This document shows, one piece after another, positions 12,801 to 24,800 of a stretch of 64,000 nucleotides of DNA. The position numbers were made by a program, and so were the translations under genes. Under the pieces are notes generated by a model, which worked only from the letters and a program-made list of their open reading frames with translations, did not search any database and had not been told where the DNA came from. The DNA is from Branchiostoma floridae (taxonomy: Eukaryota > Chordata > Leptocardii > Amphioxiformes > Branchiostomatidae): positions 62,001-126,000 of the forward strand of contig NW_023365765.1 in the NCBI RefSeq assembly GCF_000003815.2, read 5' to 3'. Positions within the stretch are counted from its first letter, which is position 1; the number at the start of each line of letters is the position of its first letter.

Positions 12801-15800
12801 CTCCTTGCGGAGTACGGGTAGGTCCGCAAGGGGGTACGTGTGATGAAAATTCTATAAACTGCAGTGTACATACGTGGCTAAAGAATCTTTTCAACGATAG
12901 CCTTACCTGGCTTCGGGCACTCCCCTCCGGAGCACGGCTGGATCTCCATATCCACTCCCTGACAGTCCTGTCCATCCGCAGAGGGAGGGGGGTTGTCGCA
13001 CAGGCGCTTCCGTCTCATGTTATCCTACTTTTCGGTCCCCTTAACTGCCCGGCCGGGCCCCTTTGTGGAAATGTGACATTAGGCTTACCTGGCTTGGGAC
13101 ACTCTCCTCCGGAGCAGGGTTGGATCTCCATGTCCACCCCCTGACAGTCCTGTCCATCCGCGGAGGGAGGGGGGTTGTCGCACAGGCGCTTCCGTCTCAT
13201 GTTACCGACACCGCAGGTGTGCGAGCACTCCGACCATTCTGTCCACTCGCCCCAGCCCCCGTCAACTGTCAAAAGTGTCAGAAATCTAATGGTCTAAACG
13301 TTTTTCTTCCTGATTAATTCTTTCAAGCATTTTAGTTCTTTGTTGATGGGGTAGGGGACCGGACTTGCGCACACATCAACTTTTGTAACAGTTATACACA
13401 TCATTTAATCTTTATTTGTTACCAGTATTGTTTATATTTTCGAATTCCTTCATTTGAATTTGTTTAGTTTAGTTTAGTTATGTTTATGTTATTGTATATT
13501 TATGTACAGTGGTGGCGTTAATATAAGTAGTTAACTTGAGTGCGCCACCACTACGTCTGTCTTTTCTGTCAATGAGAATTTTAAAAAAATCTAATGCTCA
13601 ATTTAAATGTGTTTTCCTATGCAGCCTTCTTTGTTACAGCACTGGACTGTACATTCTTCTATGGTTCCCCAACGGTCAAAAAGTTACATACTAGTAGTAG
13701 ATTAAAGGACAGAGAGGGAAAATAAGACGAGAGAAAGTTTACATGACGAAAGCAAGTTTAGAATCTCAGAAAAGAACGACGCTTCTTCTCAGAAAAGAAC
13801 GACGCAGGTGTATTTTCGGAATTATGCACGTTCTGCTGGTGTTTAAAAAACGTCATGATCAACCCCAAAACCAGCATAGAAACAGGTCCACATACCTGGG
13901 CATGTCGGCCCCCTGCACCCGACCACTTGTACCGCATCCCCAGTACAGTTCTTGCCGCCGTACCGAGGCCGCGGGTAGTTACACTCACGGGTTCTCGTTC
14001 TCTGTCCTACGTCACAGGTGACGTCACACGGACTCCAGTTCGACCAGGAGCCCCACCCGCCATCAACTGCAGCCGAAAAAGCCCAATGATTTATATGTCA
14101 AAACATTAGATTATAAAGATAATTAGTAGGCAATGTGTATGACTTCGCCGGTGTTAAGTTTCTGCTAAAAAGTTGTTTTTCTTAAGTACACAGTCCTTTA
14201 TCCACAGTTTGAAATTTCAAGAGAGGATATGATAAACTGAATGTGTCAAATGTTTTATTTTATAAAGAAACTGTAGGGACGTTTTGAAGGTACCAGGCTG
14301 CAGGCAATTTGTACCTAATATGCCGGTTAAGTGTAATGAGCGTTTTTTCTTCTTCTTATATTGCGGACAATGGTGTAACTGTCTCACTATACTTAATTCC
14401 GAAAATGGTACTTCCTAGTCAAATGTCCTCAATAACATCATTGTTTTTTAACCAATGTTTTGCTTGTCACCAACAGCGATAGCAATTCGTAAAAAGTTTA
14501 CCAACTCGCTGTTGTAAACATCCTAGCAATTCAGTCATAGAAACACCTGCCAGGAGGCATGTATTTCTTGTTGTTTTAAATAAACCAGTCTACAACAACA
14601 ACTACTACTACTAATTTACTACGACTACTACGACTACTACGACTACTACTTCTACAATAAGATAATTGATTTTTCAAATGACTATAATTACTTGGACAGG
14701 GAGATGCGCAGCTCCAAGCGTCCATGTCCTGTCCCTCGCAGTCCTTGCCGCCATTTTGGGGAGGGGGGTTGTTACACTCGCGGGTGCGCTTGCGCGTGCC
14801 GATTCCGCAGGTGTGGCTGCACTCCGTCCAGTCTGACCAGTCACTCCAGCCGCCGTCAACTAAAGGGGACAGGGTCAACAGTGCGTTGGGTGATGGTAAG
14901 GAAAAACATTAGAAAGGTATCGGTAGAAAAGGGGAGGGAGGTCACAGATACATGAACAGGTCGATATATTGAGCTTCAAAGGTCTTCAAACGCATTGGTG
15001 TCCAAGACACGTTGACGGTGTTCTGACGTTCTGTCTTGTCCTGTTTCTAGCAAGAGTAAGACTAAGTAAGTCGTATTTCAGCCAAGTCGCGGTCTGTTGG
15101 ACCTGTTTTCATTGAACTTCAGTATGTGGTAGTTGCATGTCCGACAATCATTATCATCAAGCACTGTGTTACACTTTGATAGCCAGTCATTCGAGCATGT
15201 CCGACAGGGCATCAACATAAATATTCATTTTTCTGTTACACATTGCTCACAAAAGAATCATAGGAAGCTAACTATATCTTGGCAACTACTTAAGTCGGTG
15301 TAGTTTGCTGGAATGTCGGCAGAAAAGCCCTTTAAAAACTTTAACCGTTCTGGTTGACGCTCTTTTGCGTTTAAGACACATGCTCATACTTGTGGTGATA
15401 TTGGCGAATTGAGAAATGGTGTCAACATTCACGTGTTAATTGAATGCCATTGCTTATGAGTACTTTCTCTCACTATCTGTTTAGATTTCACTTACTTCCA
15501 TCCAAGACCAATGGAACATCACTAAGTGTACGTTATTTGTTGCATGTCCGTAGCCATGAATTGAGGGTTTTATGCGCCTGTCATGTCACAGACAAGTTTT
15601 GAACCTTAGCTGTATACAAATTTCATGTCCAAGTATGTTGTCCTTGTAGTTCCCTTGTAGATATACTGTATCAACAATGTAATGATATTTTTCATAATTT
15701 TACTGTTACTTGAAACATTCTTGATTGCTTTATTATCGTCATTGCCATTATTATACATTAAGCTTTATAAAAAAAGAGTGAAAGCTTTTTAATGAAATTA

Positions 15801-18800
15801 GGTTAAACGTTTTAGCTTCAAATTGTTAAAACAAGAATTGTTTCTATCCCCACTTGGAGGTAGGCATGACCCGGCGTCGCATTTCGCCTCGTCCTCAGCT
15901 GACCCCCAGCAGCCCTTTCCGGTCGGGTCTTTGCATTTCCGGAATCGGAAGCGGACGCCGACCCCGCAGGACACGCTGCACTTCTCCCAGGGCGACCAGT
16001 CCTCCCAGTTACTCCTGTCACGGTCCTCTGCTGATAACATACACTGGTTACCAGACTAATACCCAGGCCGGTAGCCAATTCCTTCTGCGGTTCAATACAA
16101 TGTGTCCGCCGGTCTAATTCTCCTTTTGCACACTTCCCATGATAATTCGCTACGTCAGGGTTCCGGATATGGATGTCACCACCGTTGACTTGCGTTTCGT
16201 CTGCAACCTTTGTTCTTTGTTCTCAGAAAGTGATTAAACTATGTCCTGTGCACTGTAACTTTATACTAGCCAGACAATTCATTAGTTTATATGCTTTTCC
16301 GCCCTCGTACTGAAGGTTTTAGCTAGTTCCACCCCCGTTTCGCACCCTGAGCAATGGTTGTTACATCCATATCCGGAACCCTGGCGTAGCGAATTATGGG
16401 AAGTGTGCAAAAGGAGAATGTAACGCTACGGGAACTTTAGCCCGAGGGAGTTTTGCCTGGCCAGCTGACATTAAAGATCCCTCGGACTAAACTCCTTGGA
16501 GGGAAAATTGAGATCGGCGGGGATACTGCCTTGGGCCGCATAAGAAACCGGCTGGTGACCCGTGGCGTTGGTCTGGCACCCAGGGCACTGACAACTGGGT
16601 TGGAGCTACTTGTCAGAGTTTATCAGATTTGAACATCTTTCTGAACCCTTTCCTTCATTTTAGCGTTAGAGTTTAGTTCTCTTTAATGTTTATTTCACAG
16701 ATATGCATTCCTTTTTGTTTTAATCATCATGATGCAGTTTCCATCACATTACTTGGTTGTTTATTTCACGTTCAACGTATGTAGGTTTTAGCACACATTT
16801 TAACAAAGACTGAACTGGGCGACCACAGACAACAAGGGCATAGCATCAACATTAGGGCAGAACATTGCATTTATAATTATTAAGCGCCACATTTTCCTCT
16901 TTCCATCTTTTGTTTTGTCAGATCAGTTTACCTTCAAAGTGACAACACTGTAATCAAACTCTGGTTATAGGATCAATCGGGAATTCGGAGACACGTAATA
17001 CCATTGAAGACGTTGGGTCGCCCTGTATCAGTCTTTCGAGATTTTTAGTCAAGTTTTTAGTCAAGTCAGTTACAAGCACGCCATACCTCTGCAGGGTTGT
17101 GCGTTGCACCCCCTCTTTTGACTCCCGTCTCCGTCGCACACGTCGGCCTGTTTCCCCGTGCCAGGATCTTCGCACGTGCGTGTCCTCAGCTGTACACCCT
17201 TACCGCAGGTTTTCGTGCAAGACGTCCAGTCTGACCACTCTGTCCAGGTGAATTCTATTGGCAAAAAGGACATGAAGTCAGTCTTGTAGCCAAACAGAAG
17301 AGACACTGTTAAAAACGTGATTATTCGTGATTAGAAAAACAACATTGGTACAGGGACTTCGACAAACGATACAAGAATTGGATTGAAAGCTGGGTGTCAT
17401 CTTTTTCCTTCTTTCTTGGAAAAATTAAGTGTAGCACCTCAATGAGAACGGCCTATATGTGCAATATCTAAGGTAACGTTACTGCTTTGATTGAAATGTG
17501 CTGCATCGATATATATTGATCATGCGCTTTGTGACTACGCATGCAATTCCAGTGCATGCAGAGATTTTCTTCAATCTCTGTAGGGCAAGGGTAAAAGTTT
17601 TCTTGCGTCATAGTACTCACGTGAACAGTCCGTGCTGCAGTCTCTCTCCTCAGTGTCCCTCCCGGCACACCCTCCATCCGGGCACTTCCGCGTCCGGAGG
17701 GACATGCCCTTTCCACAAGTCACGCTACAATCGGACCAGTCCGACCAATCAGACCACTTGTCTGCAATTTGAAATTGACATAGGTATACAATGACACAAT
17801 ATGTCTATTGTTCAAATGACAGTGTCCATGATTTGCCGGTATTACCAACAACACTCAAACAGCTATAGGCTCATCGACCACCCCTTAGACGGGGGCCAGT
17901 ACAGACTGCCGGACACCTTTGACCCTTTGTTGACGTCACACTTTCACCCGGGTGACGTGCCATGGGGTTTAAGTCATTTTAACTTGAGAAGGATAAGAGG
18001 GCTGATCAAAGGCATGTTGGAAAGTCTTTAAAAGGGAGGTATAGTCTATGTCTAGGACGGATTGAGTTTACTTAGAGAACATATATATATTTTTTTAAGC
18101 ATCTGGATACATTTTCTTAATCGAAATCCAAAATATAACCTGAAATACGTCAGGAACATACTTGGCTCGTCAATTCCGTCGGGGCACGGTTCCCGCTTGC
18201 AGACGGAGCAGTGCCTTTACAGTTTTATAGTCCTTTCTAATATACTATTTTTTATATTTGTAAGTGGCGGCACTAAAATAAAGTCAGTACAACTTGGGTC
18301 CACTGCTACTCCGTCCGTCCGTTTATCAGTGTGTTTCATTCCATGTATTTTCCAGTAAAAAAAGATTTAAAAAAACATACTTGGCTCGTCACCTCCCTCG
18401 GGGCACGGTTCCCGCTTGCAGACGCGGAGGTCCTCGTACGACCCCGTGCAGTTCCTGTCGTGTCTTACTCATAACTTACTCATACCTGACAGATGAATCT
18501 CTTCACCAATATTCTTAAGAATTCCCTGAAAACCCCATCAAAATCAAAAGCCGAACTACGTCAGAAACATACTTGGCTCGTCACCTCCCTCCGGGCACGG
18601 TTCCCGCTTGCGGACGCGGAGGTCCTCGCACGAGCCAGTGCAGTTTCTGCCGTGTCTTACTCATAACTTACTCATACCTGACGGATAACCTCTTCACCAA
18701 TATTCTTAAGAATTTCCTGAAAACGCAATTCAAAGCGAAAGCCGAACTACGTCGGTAACATACTTGGTTCGTCACTTCCCTCCGGGCACGGTCCCCGCTT

Positions 18801-21800
18801 GCAGACGCGGAGGTCCTCGTACGACCCCGTGCAGTTGTTCCCGCCGTGGCGCGGGACGGGCGAGTCGCAGGCCCGCAGCCGGATCTGAGTGCCGATGCCG
18901 CATGTCACGGTGCACACCAGCCACTGCGACCAGCTCGACCAGCCGCCGTCAACTGGACAAACAGAGAAGAAAATACATTAGTTGCTTGATACAGAAGAAT
19001 TATTTTACACAATCAGATAGTACCCACTTTGCTTACATTTCCAAGCAAACGTAGCCACGTGCACGTTTGGGATTGTGTTCTCGCCGCAAAAGCGCCACCT
19101 GCAGCGGCTACATATAGCGGCGAGAAGCAGAACTCCAGTCAAAAGCTCTGAGGAAGGTGTCTGATGAACATCAATACGTAAACTTTGTGAGTCCAAACCG
19201 GTTGCGTAAAATAATTCTCGTATATCCTATTGTCAGCAAACCTGATTGGACATTAGTTACTTTGGAATTTGACAGTCGTTTTCAAACTGCCAATGAAGAT
19301 GCACAATGCACGTTAATCATAAAATGGTGAATGATTTTTGTTCTTGTAATCATGATAACGATGTATTGGTAGACACAAATGCCCCTCCGTACAATACATT
19401 TTGTCAAAACTTTACAACAATAGGATTAGTTTCTGGCATCGTACACTAGGCTAATCCGCTTCCTTAAAAGTGCCTGCAAGAAAAATGCAATATAACAAGT
19501 ACAGAAGTGATGCGGAAAACTAAAATGTACATCATCATTTTTATTTTTTCATCAAGGATACCCGATTTACCAGGACAGAGCCCCTCGTCGCACGGCGCCT
19601 CCTCGGTGTCCCTCCCCTCGCACGCCCGCCCGCCGTTCTGCGGGGCCGGGGTGTTACAGTCCCGGGCCCGCGCCTTCACCCCGCGCCCGCACGTCACGCT
19701 GCAGTCCGTCCAGTTGGACCACTTACTCCAACCTCCGTGTACTGTGGGATGAAAAGGTGGTAGGAGCGACATTAAGGCCAAAGGGAGGAATGTAATGTCA
19801 AGTCTGACTTCAATGGTTCGAATCTATCTCCAAACAACTTTGAGTGAAAATCGCACTTCTGACAGGGCCCAAGAATTGACCCATCTGCTGAACCTTGCTC
19901 TATGATGTTTGGCTGTCAGAGTCATCGCGATTTTATCCCCAAAGTTCTGCTTGCAGATTATTCGAGCCAGTAGTATTCTCAAAGAAAACAATATATATAT
20001 TATTCTGTCACTGGGATTGTCTACTCGTAATACCCCCCTCACATTAGGCGAAAATCGATCGGACGACGAGTCTGCGAGCTCTAAATTATGAGGAGGCATG
20101 ACCCTGCTGCCGACGAAGAGTTCCCCCCTTCCCGTCAGGGTCATGCCTCCTCGTAATTTAGAGCCCGCAGACTCGTCGTCTGATCGACTTTCGCCTAATG
20201 TGAGGGGGGTAGTACGACACCTGCAACGTCCTACACGTAGAATGCTGACTTACTATATGTACGGATGTAGTTATGATAAATCATACATATGATATGACAT
20301 AATTTTCTTACTATGACTAATTTCCCCAAATATGTATTCCCTTGGTCAGGCTTGATTCGTGAAATCAGGCTTAATATTCGCGTCATAGTGAAAGATGTTA
20401 GTCAAACGTATTTACCTTGGGATCTTCTATCTTGGCGTTAGCCGTGGTGAAAAATGAACGGGTTAATGACATACATGCAATTAAGTAACCTCAAGCTGTG
20501 TAGTCAACAATGTATTGCCAATTCAAGATACACAATCACTGTACAGAAAAGCAGAACTTTAACGTTACATGTAACAATCAAAGTTAACGTGATTATCATC
20601 ATTTCGAAACAACATTTGCTGTGTTACACTTCATTGTAATTAGGCATTAAGCTCCGTGTTGGAATTAACAAAATGCCTGCAAGGAGCGTACAACAGAAGG
20701 TCTGAGCTTGGGGAAAAGCCAGAAGGAAAAAAGAGGGTCACTTGACGTAGATAGCGGACAACAGCAAAATATTCTTAAGCACCTTTACTTGAGTCAGTAG
20801 GGCATGTGTACGGCGTGTTCGCAGGAAAACTCATCGTGTTGGCTACGAACATAAGGACCCATGCCACATGGAAATCGGCTAAAAAAAGTTTGTGAAAAGG
20901 CCTTGGAGAAAGTATCGACGAAACTGTCGTTAAAAGCCCAAAGTGTTATCTTTGGAAAATGTGCCAGAGTTGTGGATAAATGTGCAGTTATTCATTTGTA
21001 AGCTATTGGACTCGCTGAATGTGTCCAATGCCTTTTAACCCCTAGATTCGAACTGGCACCAGGTCAACAAAATTAGTATCTCCCAATGAATGGTGTCTTC
21101 TGACTGCCAGTTTGGACACAAAGAACATTACGGCAAAGCGACCAACGCTTTGTCTAGATGAGGTGAGTGTATGAACATGTGAATGTGGCAGTGGCAGGGT
21201 GACGACACAAAGACAAGACTGCGAGAGGGATAGGAAAGAAAACAGAGATTGCCGAAAATCCAGGAAGAGCTGAGGGAAATTATGGGCGCGGTCACATAGG
21301 TCGTGCAATCGTCGTACGATCGCCAACTTTGGACATTTTGGAGGACAAAAATGTACGTCTCCTGCAAAGTCCAACTGTCTTCGTACACAAAATGCTGTTT
21401 TGGATCCGTATCGGTGGCTGGGCCTGTCACGGCCTGCTCGAAAGTCCAATGGCATCAAAATCGTAGTATTCGTACGACGATCGCACGACCTATGTGATCG
21501 CGTCCTTACCAGGACAGCCTTCCGGGACGCAATCCTTTTTCTCCCGTCCGTCTCCCACGCAAGCCGCGACCATCCATCCCTCGAGGGGCGAGCTTTCCTT
21601 GGGCTTACAGCGGCGGGTGCGGTACTGCCTCCCCAGGCCGCAGGGGCCGCGGCAGGTGGACCACATGGACCATTCTACCCAGCTGCCACTGGCTAGAAGG
21701 AAGCGCCGGAGCGAGTCGTCATGAAGCGGTGATTATGAAGAGCAACCGGAGAGGTATCAGACCCCGCAGGACGGATTCGGACAGAAGGTGCGATGGGCAT

Positions 21801-24800
21801 GCAACATAAGTTCCGCTTAAGTTTGTAGATATTTCCCCAAAGGTATTAACAAGATTAAGAATGGGTGAAATTTCCTCTTTTTATGTCTTTCCTAAGGCTA
21901 TCGACGTTTTAAGATGGGGATGTCGTTCAAAATCAGTCCAAATGTTTTTGTCTTATACTTTTATAGAAAGGAAGAAATTTTGACAAGTGTTGTACTTATA
22001 AAGGATGATGAATACACCTTAAGTCGGGACGTATGCACAAGGTCCATAGCAAAGGACACTTTCCTTTATTTTTTTATTTAAGGACACTTCTATTGCATGG
22101 TAATAGCAACTCGCCGAGACCTCCTGCAGCGCCTGACACCTTCAGTTATAGACTATCACTTCCCTGACGCCTTGTGCAGTGCGGGAAGAGGGTTGCTACA
22201 TGCAGCGGGTGAGAGAGACGTGTTGGCTAGCGCGCATTGGTTAGCTTTTTAAAGGTATTTTTTTTAGTATTGCATATTTGGTATTGGTGTGATACGTGAG
22301 GTAGTGCAAAGATGTCTACAAAGGTGTGAAAGGGTGAAGACCTACTGTGGTAGGCTATAGGTGGCAGGTATACATACTTAGTGCATGAAGTGATTTGAGA
22401 TGCCAAATTACGATCGCTGGTTCATATTCAGACGAGTAGAGAAAGTGAAATTGTGAAAGTTCATTGTAGTGTGAGGACGAGAAAGAAACAGGGCAGATCG
22501 GGGCATCGTCAGGGGCAGATAGGACGGACAGTACGACTATAAAAGGGGGGAGGGCAGATATCCGACAAGACAGTCCATCATTGACTTTTTGGGCAACATT
22601 TTTATGTTGGGGCGGACATTTTCGCTTTCAAAATGAACAAATGTGGCTACTATTACCCCCAGTGTGTCACAATCCTATGAAAATTATATTTTTACGCAAT
22701 TCTAAAAATGAAATGTATTGAAGACAAGCATAGGACTGTCATGTTTGACATAAAAGTTCAAACTGACACAATATTCGAAAGCAACGTCCGCAGTCGGGAA
22801 GACATACTCGTCCAACTGTCGTCAACAACACCGTCGTCTTAACCAACAATTTAAAAAAGCGTTCAACAAAATCAAAAGTCACCATCGTCGCTAAGGATTC
22901 ACATGTAATTGTTAACCTCCATCATTCCATTAGTGTTCTACACAATGTATTAATATCATAGATCACAATATTGTATTCAGTGAACTTCATCTGTAGCGTA
23001 CCTTTGTCCAACTACTGAAGACTCAACGGCATGTAAACGAAGATGACAATAGACGGTCCTCAAATGATTTGGCATTTGCAAAACAGCAACCATAGCCTGG
23101 TAGCTATGGTATGAACGGCCTCTGTTTTACAAACAGTTCTCGTCTCGACCATTGTATAACATATAATATTCAGTTTTGATTTTTTATGTCTCGGGGGCCT
23201 TCACCTCTAACACTTTGCCTATAATTCCCGTCACGCGCTGCGTATGCGGCCTTGAGATCATGAACGTGCTTACTTAGCTCTGAATATTTTAGTAGTAAGG
23301 CGCCGAAACAGGAAAATGTCTACCTCCGTCGTCGCAGGGCTCGACGCTGCTGCAGACCTTGATCTCCTGGCTGGAGCCCTCGCACGGCTTGCCGGTCTGC
23401 TGCGGGGCGGGGTTGTCGCAGGACCGGGTCCGCTCCCGGGTCCCCTCCCCGCACGTCACGCTGCAGCCCGACCAGTCCGACCAGCCGCCCCAGTTACCAT
23501 CCACTGTCGGGATAGAAACAACGTGAGTGTCAGAAAGAAATTTGCGGGGCGGGGTTGTCGCAGGACCGGGTCCGCTCCCGGGTCCCCTCGCCGCACGTCA
23601 CACTGCAGCCCGACCAGTCCGACCAGCCGCCCCAGATACCGTCCACTAACGGGATAAAAACAACATGTCAGAAAGAAACTTGCGGGGCGGGGTCGTCACA
23701 GGACTGGGTCCGCTCCCGGGTCCCCTCCCCGCACGTCACGCTGCAGCCCGACCAGTCCGACCAGCCGCCCCAGTTACCGTCCACTGTCCGGTTAAAAACA
23801 ACGTGAGTGTCAGAAAGAAACTTGCGGGGCAGGGTTGTCGCACGACCGGGTCCGCTCCCGGGTCCCCTCCCCGCACGTCACGCTGCAGCCCGACCAGTCC
23901 GACCAACCGCCCCAGTTACCGTCCACTGTCGGGAGAAAAACAACATGAATGTCAATGCAAGTAACTTTTGCCATAACATAAGTATCGGCTTCGTCACATT
24001 TCCGTGGTGTCTTTTATAGCAAAATTTTCGTTCTCGAAAGCTGCCCTACCGGGCCTCAGTTTGGAAATGTAACGTAGGCTTTCGTCACGCATAGTCAAGT
24101 TTTGTGAAGAGCTACTAGTAATCTTGGACTTTAAATCCCACAGGGGGTTTCGTGAATCTCTCGACGTTCACTTAATAATCCACTTGCGACATGTATTGTG
24201 TCGTCAAAGAAACAGTATAGTAGTACTCGACTTAGTGCCTGCAAGTCTCTGCTCACAGGATTTGCCCGTTTACACACTGACATCAGACAGGCTCTTGCCC
24301 TAATTTCAACAATGTTCTCTTTGCAATCTTTGCAGGACAGCCTAAGTTTGTATTGCACCTACTGGCCATAGACTTCATTATGAGTTACTTCTTACCAGCG
24401 CAGAATTCATTTTCACATTCCTCCTCCTCCTGTATGAGTCCGTCACATCCCTCCACACTGTTACACTCCCGGGACCGGTACCTACCGACAAGGAGACGTA
24501 TGATGATATGTAGTACTATGTTATATCATAACATTTTATCTAAAATGTACACTCTATTATTTCATACAATGTTAACAGTTATGTTACATCATGAATAATG
24601 CATTAGACCAGTCCTAATGATGTAGTATTATCATACCTAAAATGATATTGGACACTAATTCAATGGACCCTAAGTCCAATACTGCATCAACTATACTCAG
24701 ATATGTCTATGATTAGAGTAGAATATTGTTTATAACTGTTCATTGCCACTTGTATATCTACAAAGAAGAACACAGTATAATTCCCAGTGACACTTCAAAG

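Noticed and set aside
23316-24019. Long plus-strand frames over the TSP1 7 array
   Set aside because: They are GC-rich mirror frames of the minus-strand TSP1 exon and its copies, with Arg/Pro-rich low-information sequence.
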